The notes under the pieces were generated by a model. That model worked only from the letters and a program-made list of their open reading frames with translations, made no database searches and had not been told where the DNA came from. From assembly GCF_001645105.1 (NCBI RefSeq), contig NZ_LKEG01000022.1, positions 161,918 through 216,912 on the forward strand: a stretch of 54,995 bases of DNA. The letters are read 5' to 3'. The DNA comes from Pseudomonas marginalis (lineage in GTDB: Bacteria > Pseudomonadota > Gammaproteobacteria > Pseudomonadales > Pseudomonadaceae). Position numbers and translations under genes: made by a program. Position 1 is the stretch's first letter; every line of letters begins with the position of its first letter. Shown in pieces: positions 1-9,246 of the stretch.

Positions 1-782
1 GGGTCGTTGATGTTCGACAGGGTGCGCCAGTCGCCCACGCCGCCAGCGAAGAACATCACGCCCATGGCCAGGATCACCAGGGTCAGGATGCCGCTGATGT
101 AGGCTTTTGGAATGGTGCGCTTAGGATCTTTCGCTTCTTCGGCCGCCATGGCCGCGCCTTCGATGGCGAGGAAGAACCAGATGGCGAAAGGAATCGCGGC
201 AAACATCCCGGCAATCGCCGGGGCGCCGAAGGTATCGGAGCCGGCCCAGCCGTTCAGTGCGAAGTTGCTGAAGCTGAAGGCAGGCGCAACCACGCCCATA
301 AACACCAGCAGTTCAGCGACGGCGAGCACGCACACCACCAGTTCGAAGGTGGCGGCCAGTTTCACGCCGAGGATGTTGAGGCCCATGAAGACGATATAGG
401 CGCCGACGGCGGCGTGTTTCGGGTCCAGTGCTGGAAACTGCACATTCAGGTAGGCACCGATGGCCAAGGCGATGGCGGGGGGCGCAAAGACGAATTCGAT
501 CAATGTCGCGAGCCCGGCGATTAAGCCACCTTTCTCGCCAAAGGCGCGACGGCTGTAGGCAAACGGTCCGCCTGCGTGAGGAATGGCGGTGGTCAGTTCG
601 GTGAAGCTGAAGATAAAGCAGGTGTACATTGCGGCGACCATCAATGAGGTCACCAAGAAGCCCAAGGTCCCGGCGACGCCCCAGCCATAGCTCCAGCCGA
701 AATATTCCCCGGAAATCACCAGCCCGACCGCAATACCCCATAAGTGCAGGGTGCCCAAGGTGGGTTTGAGTTGTGTGTTCAT
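1..782 (-). CDS. eat: APC-family permease, probable ethanolamine permease (partial)
   Basis: Start-proximal part of an amino acid/polyamine/organocation permease; the 3' end lies beyond base 1. The protein begins MNTQLKPTLGTLHLWGIAVG and continues with a stretch around GEYFGWSYGWGVAGTLGF, the N-terminal TM1 signature of ethanolamine permeases. Several hydrophobic segments follow, including one with AEEAKDPKRTIPKAYI, the loop after TM6 that is typical of APC carriers. The start ATG at 782 has GGAGAG a few bases upstream. It should import ethanolamine or a related small amine across the inner membrane. The eut lyase genes that would confirm the substrate are outside the window, so the substrate is inferred from similarity. 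Confidence 0.8.
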   Translation of the reverse strand, partial: MNTQLKPTLGTLHLWGIAVGLVISGEYFGWSYGWGVAGTLGFLVTSLMVAAMYTCFIFSFTELTTAIPHAGGPFAYSRRAFGEKGGLIAGLATLIEFVFAPPAIALAIGAYLNVQFPALDPKHAAVGAYIVFMGLNILGVKLAATFELVVCVLAVAELLVFMGVVAPAFSFSNFALNGWAGSDTFGAPAIAGMFAAIPFAIWFFLAIEGAAMAAEEAKDPKRTIPKAYISGILTLVILAMGVMFFAGGVGDWRTLSNIND

Positions 783-943
783 TGTGTTGCTCTCCCTGAA
801 CCGGTTGGAATGATTCAAGGTGTTGCAGCGGACATGCCAGGCTGGGAATCATTGTCGTAAAGCTGCGCAACTGTCGCGCTGGGGATGGTTTGGCGTTTGA
901 ACATGTCCGGTATCGCACCAGATAAGTGCGGGGGTGGCTGTGT

Positions 944-1030
944 GGGCCTCATCGGGGGCAAGCCCCCTCCCACACTTGGCCTGCGTACACCGGTCAAAAT
1001 GTGGGAGGGGGCTTGCCCCCGATGAGGCCC
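944..1030. repeat. REPIN (inverted pair of REP elements)
   Basis: Two mirror-image REP copies, about 31 bases each (944-974 and 1000-1030), separated by a short spacer. Each arm holds the hairpin core GGGGGCAAGCCCCC and the CTCCCACA tail, flanked by GCCTCATC / GATGAGGC. The two arms are complementary, so the whole element can fold into one long cruciform. It fills most of the gap between the permease and kdpF. Confidence 0.93.
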
Positions 1031-1076
1031 TCCCAATCACCACCAATCCCTCTGTAACCTGCGCATAAACCCACTC

Positions 1077-1128
1077 TTTACGCCGTCTTTACGCCCCACC
1101 CACACCCTCGCTCTCGTTCCTTTACACC
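1077..1128 (+). promoter_or_regulatory. Candidate KdpE-binding repeats upstream of kdpFABC
   Basis: TTTACGCC occurs at 1077-1084 and again at 1088-1095, exactly 11 bases apart, and TTTACACC follows at 1121-1128, 33 bases (three times 11) further on. The E. coli KdpE site is a pair of TTTA(T/C)A half-sites about one helical turn apart, so the spacing and sequence fit. All three copies face kdpF on the same helical side. This is inferred from sequence; no convincing -10 box was pinned down. Confidence 0.55.
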
Positions 1129-1184
1129 ACTCCTGCCGACAATTGCCCTACACGCGGCACTCGCCGCTAAACGGAGAGACTTCC

Positions 1185-1274
1185 ATGAGCGTTCTGGACG
1201 GGGTGTCACTGCTATTGGCCGTGGCGCTGTTCATTTATCTGCTGGTTGCGCTGTTACGCGCGGATCGGAACTAG
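1185..1274 (+). CDS. kdpF: KdpF, small membrane subunit of K+-transporting ATPase
   Basis: A 29-residue single-span membrane peptide, MSVLDGVSLLLAVALFIYLL then VALLRADRN. KdpF stabilises the KdpFABC complex in the inner membrane. It has GGAGAG eight bases before the ATG and ends nine bases before kdpA, the classic kdpF-kdpA order. Length matches the family (about 29 residues). Confidence 0.93.
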   Translation: MSVLDGVSLLLAVALFIYLLVALLRADRN

Positions 1275-1283
1275 GAGCGGGCT

Positions 1284-2978
1284 ATGCACAGTTATGACTA
1301 TTGGCTGATCATTGCCTTCTTCGCCGTGGTACTGGTGCCGGCACCGTTCCTGGGGCGGTTCTATTACAAGGTGATGGAAGGGCAGCGCACCTGGCTCACG
1401 CCGGTATTGGGCCCGGTGGAACGTGCCTGTTATCGCCTGTCGGGCGTGGACGAGCAGCAGGAACAAAGCTGGCAGAAATACATGCTGGCCTTGCTCGCGT
1501 TCAACCTCGCGGGCTTTTTGCTGTTGTTCGCGATCCTGTTGTTCCAGGACTACCTCCCACTGAACCCGCAGAAATTGCCGGGGCAGGAGTGGACCCTGGC
1601 CTTCAACACCGCGGTCAGTTTCATGACCAACACCAACTGGCAGTCCTACAGCGGTGAGGCATCCTTGAGTTACCTCAGCCAGATGGCCGGCCTGACGGTG
1701 CAGAACTTCGTCAGCGCGGCGACCGGTCTGGCGGTCTTGGTCGCGCTTTGCCGTGGGATCGGTCGCAAGTCCACCAAGACGCTGGGCAACTTCTGGGTCG
1801 ATATGACCCGCGCCACGCTCTACGGCCTGCTGCCGTTGTGCCTGGTGCTGGCGTTGTTCCTGGTGTGGCAGGGCGTGCCGCAGACCTTCGCTCACTACGT
1901 TGACGCCGTGACAATGCAAGGCGTGGATCAAGTGATTCCCCTGGGCCCGGCGGCGAGCCAGATTGCGATCAAGCAATTGGGCACCAACGGCGGCGGCTTC
2001 TTCGGTGTCAACTCGGCACACCCGTTTGAAGACCCGACGGCCTGGGCCAACCTGTTTGAGTTGGCGGCCATCATCCTGATCCCGGTGGCGCTGGTGTTCA
2101 CCTTCGGCCACTACGTCAAAGACCTGCGTCAGAGCCGCGCGATCCTCGGCTGCATGCTGGCGCTGTTCCTGATCGGCGGCGCGACCTCGTTGTGGGCCGA
2201 ATACCAGCCCAATCCGACCCTGAATAATCCGGCCGTGGAGCAAACCGCGCCGCTGGAAGGCAAGGAAGCCCGCTTCGGCACCACCGGTACGGTGCTGTGG
2301 TCGGTGACGACGACGGCGGCGTCCAACGGTTCGGTCAACGGCATGCAGGACAGCCTCAACCCCCTCAGCGGCATGGTTGCGCTGGTCAACATGATGGTCG
2401 GCGAAGTGATCTTCGGCGGCGTCGGCGCCGGCATGTACGGCATGTTGCTCAACGTGTTGATTGCGGTGTTCCTCGCCGGCCTGATGATCGGCCGCACCCC
2501 GGAATACTTGGGCAAAAAGCTACAGGCCAAGGAAGTGCAATTGCTGGTCGTGACCCTCTTGGTGATGCCGGTTGGCGTGCTGGTGCTCGGCGCCATTGCC
2601 GCGAGCCTGCCCGGCCCGGCCGGTGCCATCAGTAACCCTGGCCCCCACGGTTTCAGTCAGTTGCTCTACGCCTACACCTCGGCCAGTGCCAACAACGGCT
2701 CGGCATTCGGCGGGTTCAGCGCCAACACGCCGTTCCACAACCTGATGCTGGGCCTGGGCATGTTGATCGGCCGCTTCGGCTACATCCTTCCGGTACTGGC
2801 CCTGGCCGGCAGCCTGGCGATGAAGAAGACCGCACCGATTGGCCAGAACAGCTTCCCGACCCACGGCCCGCTGTTCGTGACCCTGTTGACCGTGACCATT
2901 TTGCTGGTGGGCGGCCTGACTTTCCTGCCAACGCTGGCGTTAGGCCCCATCGCTGAACACTTGAGCATGGGCTTCTAG
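1284..2978 (+). CDS. kdpA: KdpA, K+-binding channel-like subunit of the Kdp ATPase
   Basis: A 564-residue polytopic inner-membrane protein of the superfamily of K+ transporters. It forms the K+ selectivity pathway of KdpFABC. Filter-region strings typical of KdpA are visible: FMTNTNWQSYSGE near residue 120, LGTNGGGFFGVNSAHPFEDP near 230, TTTAASNGSVN near 345 and SASANNGSAFGG near 465. About ten membrane segments are spread over the length. Preceded by GGAGCGG, directly after kdpF, and followed after nine bases by kdpB, so the genes are cotranscribed. Length is normal for the family. Confidence 0.97.
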   Translation: MHSYDYWLIIAFFAVVLVPAPFLGRFYYKVMEGQRTWLTPVLGPVERACYRLSGVDEQQEQSWQKYMLALLAFNLAGFLLLFAILLFQDYLPLNPQKLPGQEWTLAFNTAVSFMTNTNWQSYSGEASLSYLSQMAGLTVQNFVSAATGLAVLVALCRGIGRKSTKTLGNFWVDMTRATLYGLLPLCLVLALFLVWQGVPQTFAHYVDAVTMQGVDQVIPLGPAASQIAIKQLGTNGGGFFGVNSAHPFEDPTAWANLFELAAIILIPVALVFTFGHYVKDLRQSRAILGCMLALFLIGGATSLWAEYQPNPTLNNPAVEQTAPLEGKEARFGTTGTVLWSVTTTAASNGSVNGMQDSLNPLSGMVALVNMMVGEVIFGGVGAGMYGMLLNVLIAVFLAGLMIGRTPEYLGKKLQAKEVQLLVVTLLVMPVGVLVLGAIAASLPGPAGAISNPGPHGFSQLLYAYTSASANNGSAFGGFSANTPFHNLMLGLGMLIGRFGYILPVLALAGSLAMKKTAPIGQNSFPTHGPLFVTLLTVTILLVGGLTFLPTLALGPIAEHLSMGF

Positions 2979-2987
2979 TAAAGGGAT

Positions 2988-5051
2988 ATGAAAATGAATA
3001 TGCCTGCAAAAAACGCGGCCCCGGTCAAAACCCAGGAGCCCGCCAAAACCGCTATCTCAGCCCTGTGGCGCCCGGCGCTGGTCCAGGCGTTCGTCAAGCT
3101 GGACCCGCGTCAACTGCAACGCTCGCCGGTGATGCTGGTGGTCGAGCTGACCGCTATCCTCACCACCGTGCTGTGCTTCGTGCCCGACACCGCCGTGCCG
3201 ACGTTCGTCGCGGTGCAGATTGCCGTGTGGTTGTGGTTCACCGTGCTCTTCGCCAACTTCGCCGAAGCCCTGGCCGAAGGGCGTGGCAAGGCGCGTGCCG
3301 ACAGCCTCAAGGCGGGTAGCGAAGGCCTGAGCGCACGCCGCAAGGAAGCCGATGGCAGCTTCAAGGTCGTGCCGGCCACCAGCCTGCGCAAAGGCGATGT
3401 GGTGCGCGTCGCCGCCGGGGAAATGATCCCCGGGGACGGCGAAGTCATCGAAGGTATTGCGGCGGTCAACGAAGCGGCGATCACCGGGGAATCCGCCCCG
3501 GTGATCCGTGAGTCCGGCGGCGACCGTTCGGCCGTCACCGGCAACACCCGCCTGGTCTCGGATTGGCTGCTGATCCGCATCACCGCCAACCCCGGCGAGT
3601 CCACACTCGACCGCATGATCGCCTTGGTGGAAGGCGCCAAACGCCAGAAAACCCCCAACGAAGTCGCGCTGGATATCCTGCTGATCGGCCTGACCCTGAT
3701 CTTCCTGTTGGTGGTGGTGACCCTGCAACCGTTCGCCCACTTCGCCAATGGCAGCTTGCCGCTGGTGTTCCTGGTCGCACTGCTGGTGACGCTGATTCCT
3801 ACCACCATCGGCGGCTTGTTGTCGGCCATCGGTATCGCCGGCATGGACCGTCTGGTGCGCCTCAATGTCATCGCTAAGTCCGGGCGTGCCGTGGAAGCGG
3901 CGGGCGACGTGCATGTGTTGCTGCTGGACAAGACCGGCACCATCACCTTTGGTAATCGTCGCTGTGCGGCGGTGGTCGCGGCGCCTGGCGTCAGTGGCAA
4001 GGAAGTGGCCGAAGGCGCGTTGTTTGCCTCGCTGGCGGATGACACGGCGGAAGGTAAGTCCATCGTCGAATACCTGCGCGCCTTGCACCCTCAGGCCGAG
4101 CCGACTGCGGACGAGCTGACGGCCGTGCCGTTCAGTGCCGAAACGCGGTTGTCCGGTGTCGATTATCAGGGCCGCGTATTTCGCAAAGGCGCGGTGGATT
4201 CGCTGTTGGCGTTCATCGGTCTACAACGTCGCGACCTGCAGCCCGCGCTGTCGCGGGAAATCGACAAGATCGCCCAAAGCGGCGGCACCCCGTTGCTGGT
4301 GTGTGCCGATGGTAAGTTGCTCGGCGCGATCCACCTGAAGGACGTGGTCAAGCCCGGCATTCGTGAGCGTTTCGCTGAACTGCGCAAACTGGGCATCCGC
4401 ACCGTGATGGTCACCGGCGACAACCCGCTGACCGCTGCCGCGATTGCGGCCGAAGCGGGCGTGGATGATGTGCTGGCCGAAGCCACGCCGGAGAAAAAAC
4501 TCGCGCGCATTCGCCATGAACAGAACGACGGCCGCCTGGTGGCGATGTGTGGTGACGGTGCCAATGACGCCCCGGCGCTGGCCCAGGCGGACGTCGGCAT
4601 GGCCATGAATGACGGCACTCAGGCCGCTCGCGAAGCCGCCAACATGGTCGACCTCGACAGCGACCCGACCAAGCTGTTGGACGTGGTGCAGATCGGCAAG
4701 GAATTGCTGGTGACCCGTGGCGCGCTGACCACCTTCTCCATCGCCAACGACGTGGCCAAGTACTTCGCGATCCTGCCGGCGTTGTTCGCCTCGATCTACC
4801 CGCAACTCGGCGTGCTCAACGTGATGCACTTGCAGAGCCCGCAGAGCGCGATTCTCTCCGCCATTGTGTTTAACGCCTTGATCATTGTGGTGCTGATTCC
4901 GTTGGCGCTGCGCGGTGTACGCGTGCAGGCGGCGAGTGCGGCGGCGTTGCTGCGGCGCAACCTGTTGATCTACGGGCTGGGCGGGATTCTGGTGCCGTTC
5001 GTGGGCATCAAGGCGATCGACATGCTGCTGACTGCGCTGCACCTGGTGTAA
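2988..5051 (+). CDS. kdpB: KdpB, P-type ATPase subunit of the Kdp K+ pump
   Basis: A 687-residue P-type ATPase that drives K+ uptake by KdpA. Visible motifs: actuator-domain TGES ([11 protein letters not shown]), the phosphorylation motif DKTGT with Asp314 as phospho-acceptor, MVTGDN, and the hinge [20 protein letters not shown]. Membrane helices lie before the actuator, before the phosphorylation domain ([17 protein letters not shown]) and at the C-terminus. In E. coli the TGES serine is a regulatory phosphorylation site; it is present here. The N-terminus has an Ala/Pro/Lys-rich extension of about 20 residues. A REP-like hairpin follows before kdpC. Confidence 0.97.
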   Translation: MKMNMPAKNAAPVKTQEPAKTAISALWRPALVQAFVKLDPRQLQRSPVMLVVELTAILTTVLCFVPDTAVPTFVAVQIAVWLWFTVLFANFAEALAEGRGKARADSLKAGSEGLSARRKEADGSFKVVPATSLRKGDVVRVAAGEMIPGDGEVIEGIAAVNEAAITGESAPVIRESGGDRSAVTGNTRLVSDWLLIRITANPGESTLDRMIALVEGAKRQKTPNEVALDILLIGLTLIFLLVVVTLQPFAHFANGSLPLVFLVALLVTLIPTTIGGLLSAIGIAGMDRLVRLNVIAKSGRAVEAAGDVHVLLLDKTGTITFGNRRCAAVVAAPGVSGKEVAEGALFASLADDTAEGKSIVEYLRALHPQAEPTADELTAVPFSAETRLSGVDYQGRVFRKGAVDSLLAFIGLQRRDLQPALSREIDKIAQSGGTPLLVCADGKLLGAIHLKDVVKPGIRERFAELRKLGIRTVMVTGDNPLTAAAIAAEAGVDDVLAEATPEKKLARIRHEQNDGRLVAMCGDGANDAPALAQADVGMAMNDGTQAAREAANMVDLDSDPTKLLDVVQIGKELLVTRGALTTFSIANDVAKYFAILPALFASIYPQLGVLNVMHLQSPQSAILSAIVFNALIIVVLIPLALRGVRVQAASAAALLRRNLLIYGLGGILVPFVGIKAIDMLLTALHLV

Positions 5052-5066
5052 CCGAACCTGCTCTTT

Positions 5067-5109
5067 GTAGTGAGCGGGCTTGCCCCGCGCCGGGCTGCGA
5101 AGCAGCCCC
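5067..5109. repeat. REP-like element in the kdpB-kdpC gap
   Basis: Contains a REP core (GCGGGCTTGCCCCGC) followed by the perfect hairpin GGGCTGC-GAA-GCAGCCC (5092-5108). It sits inside the kdp operon between kdpB and kdpC, where a hairpin could affect mRNA processing or the relative output of the subunits. Confidence 0.75.
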
Positions 5110-5151
5110 ATTGCAACACAGCAGAGCGTCCCACAAATTGAGGAATCCGAA

Positions 5152-5697
5152 ATGTCCAACATCGTCCGCCCGGCCCTGAGCCTGCTGGTGCTCATGACCC
5201 TGATCACCGGCGTCGCCTACCCATTGGTGGTGACCGGCGTCGCCCAAGTCGCCTTCCCGGACCAGGCCAATGGCAGCCTGGTACGCGACGCCAGCGGCAA
5301 AGTGCGCGGTTCCAGCCTGATCGCCCAGGACTTTACCGGCGACGGCTGGTTCCACCCGCGTCCGTCTGCCGGTGCTTTTGCGACGGTTTCCAGCAGCGCC
5401 AGTAACCTCGGCCCAAGCAACCCGGCGCTGGCGACGCGTATCTTCGATGACGCGAGCAAACAGTTAGTGCCGAGCCAGGGGCCGGTGCCCTTGGTATCGC
5501 TGACTACCTCTGGCAGCGGTCTTGATCCACACTTGCCACCCCAGGCGATTGCCTATCAACTGGCGCGGGTGGCGGCGGCGCGGAATGTGCCGGTGTCGAC
5601 CCTGCAGCGGTTGCTGGATGAACACATCGAAAGCCCGTTGGTGGGCCCGCCGGTGGTGAATGTGCTGGCGCTGAATATGGCCCTGGAAAAGTTGTAG
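5152..5697 (+). CDS. kdpC: KdpC, assembly/regulatory subunit of the Kdp ATPase
   Basis: A 181-residue protein with one N-terminal membrane helix ([20 protein letters not shown]) and a periplasmic domain carrying the KdpC signatures GSLV, GSSLIAQ, FHPRPSA and [10 protein letters not shown], then [22 protein letters not shown]. KdpC is the structural subunit that increases nucleotide affinity of KdpB. The chosen ATG at 5152 has GAGGAA upstream and gives the usual length; an in-frame upstream extension to 5080 would run through the REP sequence and is not credible. Confidence 0.95.
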   Translation: MSNIVRPALSLLVLMTLITGVAYPLVVTGVAQVAFPDQANGSLVRDASGKVRGSSLIAQDFTGDGWFHPRPSAGAFATVSSSASNLGPSNPALATRIFDDASKQLVPSQGPVPLVSLTTSGSGLDPHLPPQAIAYQLARVAAARNVPVSTLQRLLDEHIESPLVGPPVVNVLALNMALEKL

Positions 5698-5700
5698 GCA

Positions 5701-5783
5701 GTGGCTCCGGCATCGCAGGCAAGCCAGCTCCCACAGGGGAATGCATTCCAAATGTGGGAGTGGGCTTGCCCGCGATGGCGGCC
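5701..5783. repeat. REP pair between kdpC and kdpD
   Basis: Two opposed, diverged REP copies: GCAGGCAAGCCAGCTCCCACA on the left and TGTGGGAGTGGGCTTGCC then CGCGATGGC on the right. The element fills the gap between the transporter genes and the two-component genes. Confidence 0.85.
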
Positions 5784-5820
5784 TGAGGTGCAACCCATAA
5801 ACATCTGAAGGAACCCGAGC

Positions 5821-8472
5821 ATGAGCGACTCCGGCCGCGCCGACGCCCTGTTAGCCGATCTGCCCCGGGACGGCCGTGGCCGGCTCAAAGTTTTCCTCGG
5901 CGCTGCGCCGGGGGTGGGCAAGACCTACGCGATGCTCCAGGCCGCGCACACGCAGTTGCGCCAAGGCGTGCGGTTGGTTGCCGGCGTGGTCGAAACCCAT
6001 GGCCGCGCCGAGACCGAAGCCTTGCTCAGCGGCCTGCCACAGCAACCCTTGCTGCGCAGCGAATACCGCGGCGTGATGCTCGAAGAAATGGACCTCGACG
6101 GCCTGCTCGCCGCCAAGCCCAGGCTGGTGCTGGTGGACGAACTGGCCCACAGCAACGCCCCCGGCAGTCGCCACGAAAAACGCTGGCAAGACATCCAGGA
6201 ATTGCTTGCCGCCGGCATCAACGTGTTTACCACGGTCAACGTCCAGCACTTGGAAAGCCTCAACGACCAAGTGCGCGGTATCACCGGCGTGCAGGTGCGC
6301 GAAACCTTGCCGGACTGGGTGCTGCAAGAGGCCGACGAACTGCTGCTGATCGACCTGCCATCCCGCGAATTGCTGGAGCGCTTGCGCGACGGCAAGGTCT
6401 ACGTGCCGGAACAGGCCCGCGCGGCCATCGATGCGTTTTTCACCCAGACCAACCTGATGGCCCTGCGCGAGTTGGCGATGCAAACCGCCGCCGCCCACGT
6501 CGATGACGATCTGGCCCAGGGTTATCGCCAACTGGGCCAGTCCGCGCCGGCGGTGCGCGGGCGCTTGCTGGTGGGGGTGGATGGCGATGCGCAGGCCGAA
6601 CGCTTGGTACGGCACGCCAGCCGCGTTGCCCAGCGCCGCCATTTGCCGTGGAGCCTGGTGCATATCGACAACGGCCGGGCGCGGGATGAACAGTCGAGGC
6701 TACGCCTGCAGAATGCCCAGCAACTGGCCGAACGCTTGGGCGGTGAGGTGGTGTTGCTGCGGGCGGGGGAGGTGGCCAAGACGCTGATCCAGCATGCCGC
6801 CGAACGCCGTGCCAGCCTGTTGCTGGTGGGGCAATCGCGGATGCGTTGGCGGCGTCGGTTATTCGGGGGTGGCCTGGCCGCGCGTTTGCTGCGTCATGCG
6901 CGGGGTCTGGAAATCAACATCCTCGACAGCGACGACATGCCCGCGTCGCCCCGTTTGCCGGAGGTGCGCGGGCTGGTGTGGTTCGATTACGCGCTGGCGG
7001 TCGTGGCGACGGTGGTTGCGGCGGCAGTGGCTTGGGCGGTGTCCAGCGTGTTGCCGTTGCCGAATATCTCGCTGGTGTTCCTGGCCGCGGTATTGCTGGT
7101 GGCGGTGCGCAGCAGCCTGGGGCCGTCGCTGGTGTGTGCGGGGTTGTCGTTCATGACCTACGACTTCCTGTTTATCCCACCGAATTTTTCCTTCGCCATC
7201 CAGCGCGAAGAAGACGTACTGACCCTGTTGTTCTTCCTATTGATGGCGGCGCTGACGGGCAACCTGGCTGCGCGCCAACGCCGCCAGTTGCAGGCGCTGC
7301 GCGATACCCAGGAAGAAACCAGCGAACTGCTGGACCTGTCACGCAAACTCACCGCCGCTACCGATCGCCAGGCAGTGATCAGCGCGGCGGCGCATCATTT
7401 GGAAGGCTGGAGCGACCTCGACCTGTGCCTGGTCAACCGCGACGGCCAGGGCGGCTGGGCGATTGAGACCGGGGGCCCGCTGACGCTGACCGAAGCCGAG
7501 CGCGCCGCCGCCGACTGGGCCTGGCAGCACGATCAACCGGCGGGCATGGGCACCGGCACGTTGCCGTTCGGGCGTTGGTGGTGGTGGCCGCTGTCGGGCG
7601 AAGAGGGCCCGCTGGGGTTGCTGGGGGTCAGTCCCAGGCCCGGTCTTGAATTGAGCGGTCAACGCCGTCGCTTGCTGACCGCCTTGAGCCAACCGCTGGC
7701 CCAGGCACTGGCGCGGGCGCAACTGGCCCAGGAGCTTGAGTCCGCTCGGCTGCATGGCGAAACCGAACAACTGCGCAGTGCGTTGCTGGCTTCGGTGTCC
7801 CATGATTTGCGCACGCCGCTGACCTCCATGCGCGGCAGCATCGAAAGCCTGCTGGCACTCGGTGAGGCCATCCCCCTGGAGGATCGCCGCGAATTGCTCG
7901 AGGGCACCCGCGATGAGGCCGAGCGCCTGGATCGCTATATCCAGAACTTGCTGGACATGACACGCCTTGGCCACGGTGCGTTGAAACTGGCGCGGGATTG
8001 GGTCTCGCCGGGCGATATCGTCGGCAGCGCCCTCGGTCGTTTGCGGGCGGTGCTGGCGCCGTTGCAGGTGAGGGCCGATGTGCCGCCGGAGTTGCCGTTG
8101 TTGTATGTGCATGCCGCGTTGATCGAGCAGGCCCTGGTGAATGTGCTGGAAAACGCCGCACGCTTTTCGCCGCCGCAAGGCCGCTTGCAACTGAGTGCCG
8201 GGGTGTTGGATAACCAGCTGTTTTTCGCCGTGGCTGATGAGGGCCCCGGCATTCCCGAAGACGAACGCGCAAAGATCTTTGACATGTTCTACACCGCCGC
8301 TCGCGGTGATCGGGGCGGGCAGGGCACAGGCCTGGGCCTGGCGATCTGCCAAGGCATGGTCGGTGCCCACGGTGGGCATATCAGCGTGGCCGACGGTATC
8401 GACGGGCGTGGCACCTGCATCACCTTGTTCCTGCCCTTGCCGACACAGCCTGGCCTGGAGCGCGAGGCATGA
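5821..8472 (+). CDS. kdpD: KdpD, osmo/K+-sensing histidine kinase
   Basis: An 883-residue sensor kinase. The N-terminal KdpD domain has a Walker A (FLGAAPGVGKTYAML, near residue 25) and LVDELAHSNAPGSRH; a universal-stress-like domain follows (about 245-370). Four closely spaced membrane helices lie near 385-490, then a GAF-like region. The kinase core has the H-box SHDLRTPLTSMRGS with His661, N-box NVLENAARFSP, G1 DEGPGIPEDE and G2 GTGLGLAICQ. It phosphorylates KdpE when K+ is limiting. It follows kdpC after a REP pair and precedes kdpE by a few dozen bases, so it belongs to the same locus. Length is normal. Confidence 0.97.
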   Translation: MSDSGRADALLADLPRDGRGRLKVFLGAAPGVGKTYAMLQAAHTQLRQGVRLVAGVVETHGRAETEALLSGLPQQPLLRSEYRGVMLEEMDLDGLLAAKPRLVLVDELAHSNAPGSRHEKRWQDIQELLAAGINVFTTVNVQHLESLNDQVRGITGVQVRETLPDWVLQEADELLLIDLPSRELLERLRDGKVYVPEQARAAIDAFFTQTNLMALRELAMQTAAAHVDDDLAQGYRQLGQSAPAVRGRLLVGVDGDAQAERLVRHASRVAQRRHLPWSLVHIDNGRARDEQSRLRLQNAQQLAERLGGEVVLLRAGEVAKTLIQHAAERRASLLLVGQSRMRWRRRLFGGGLAARLLRHARGLEINILDSDDMPASPRLPEVRGLVWFDYALAVVATVVAAAVAWAVSSVLPLPNISLVFLAAVLLVAVRSSLGPSLVCAGLSFMTYDFLFIPPNFSFAIQREEDVLTLLFFLLMAALTGNLAARQRRQLQALRDTQEETSELLDLSRKLTAATDRQAVISAAAHHLEGWSDLDLCLVNRDGQGGWAIETGGPLTLTEAERAAADWAWQHDQPAGMGTGTLPFGRWWWWPLSGEEGPLGLLGVSPRPGLELSGQRRRLLTALSQPLAQALARAQLAQELESARLHGETEQLRSALLASVSHDLRTPLTSMRGSIESLLALGEAIPLEDRRELLEGTRDEAERLDRYIQNLLDMTRLGHGALKLARDWVSPGDIVGSALGRLRAVLAPLQVRADVPPELPLLYVHAALIEQALVNVLENAARFSPPQGRLQLSAGVLDNQLFFAVADEGPGIPEDERAKIFDMFYTAARGDRGGQGTGLGLAICQGMVGAHGGHISVADGIDGRGTCITLFLPLPTQPGLEREA

Positions 8473-8509
8473 GCTACCCTGCTGTCTTCACGGATTTTGA
8501 TTGGACACC

Positions 8510-9199
8510 ATGAGCCAGACCGCGACGATTTTGGTCATTGATGACGAACCGCAGATCCGCAAATTCCTGCGCATCAGCCTGGCCTCCCAGGGCTACAAAG
8601 TGATCGAGGCCGGCACCGGCACCGAAGGTCTGGCCCAGGCGGCGCTGAGCAAGCCGGACTTGCTGGTGCTCGACCTTGGCCTGCCGGACATGGACGGCCA
8701 GCAGGTGCTGCGCGAATTCCGCGAATGGTCGACGGTGCCGGTGCTGGTGCTGTCGGTACGGGCCAGCGAAGGGCAAAAGGTCGAGGCCCTCGACAGCGGT
8801 GCCAATGACTATGTGACCAAACCCTTCGGCATCCAGGAGTTTCTCGCCCGTGTACGCGCGTTGCTGCGTCAGGCCCCGGCCGGTGAAGCGCAGGAAGCGG
8901 CCTTGAGTTTTGGCCCGTTGACGGTGGACCTGGCCTATCGCCGGGTGCTGCTGGACGGGGCGGAAGTGGCGTTGACCCGCAAGGAATATGCGGTGCTGGC
9001 GCAACTGGCGCGGCATCCGGGGCGGGTGATTACCCAGCAACAGTTACTCAAGGATATCTGGGGGCCGACCCATACGGAAGACAGCCATTACTTGCGCATT
9101 GTGGTGGGGCATCTGCGGCAAAAACTGGCGGATGACCCGACCCAGCCAAGGTTTATCGTGACTGAGGCGGGGGTGGGGTATCGGTTGTTAGGCGGGTAG
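8510..9199 (+). CDS. kdpE: KdpE, OmpR/PhoB-type response regulator of the kdp operon
   Basis: A 229-residue response regulator. The receiver domain has the acidic pair DDE near the N-terminus, phospho-acceptor Asp55 in LLVLDLGLPDMDG, and the conserved Lys in NDYVTKPFG. The C-terminal winged helix (LTRKEYAVLAQLARHPGRVI ... HYLRIVVGHLRQKL) is of the OmpR type. The ATG at 8510 is preferred over the TTG nine bases upstream because it gives the usual MSQTATILVIDDE start. Its likely target is the repeat cluster at 1077-1128. Confidence 0.95.
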   Translation: MSQTATILVIDDEPQIRKFLRISLASQGYKVIEAGTGTEGLAQAALSKPDLLVLDLGLPDMDGQQVLREFREWSTVPVLVLSVRASEGQKVEALDSGANDYVTKPFGIQEFLARVRALLRQAPAGEAQEAALSFGPLTVDLAYRRVLLDGAEVALTRKEYAVLAQLARHPGRVITQQQLLKDIWGPTHTEDSHYLRIVVGHLRQKLADDPTQPRFIVTEAGVGYRLLGG

Positions 9200-9246
9200 A
9201 TCGTTGGTGCTTGCCTGCGATGGGGCCATCAGCATCACCAAGGGTC

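Noticed and set aside
1254..2243. Long minus-strand reading frames opposite kdpA, kdpB, kdpD and ybbP
   Set aside because: They are shadows of high-GC codon usage: composition is rich in His, Arg and Gln, no domain is seen and the sense-strand genes are clear.
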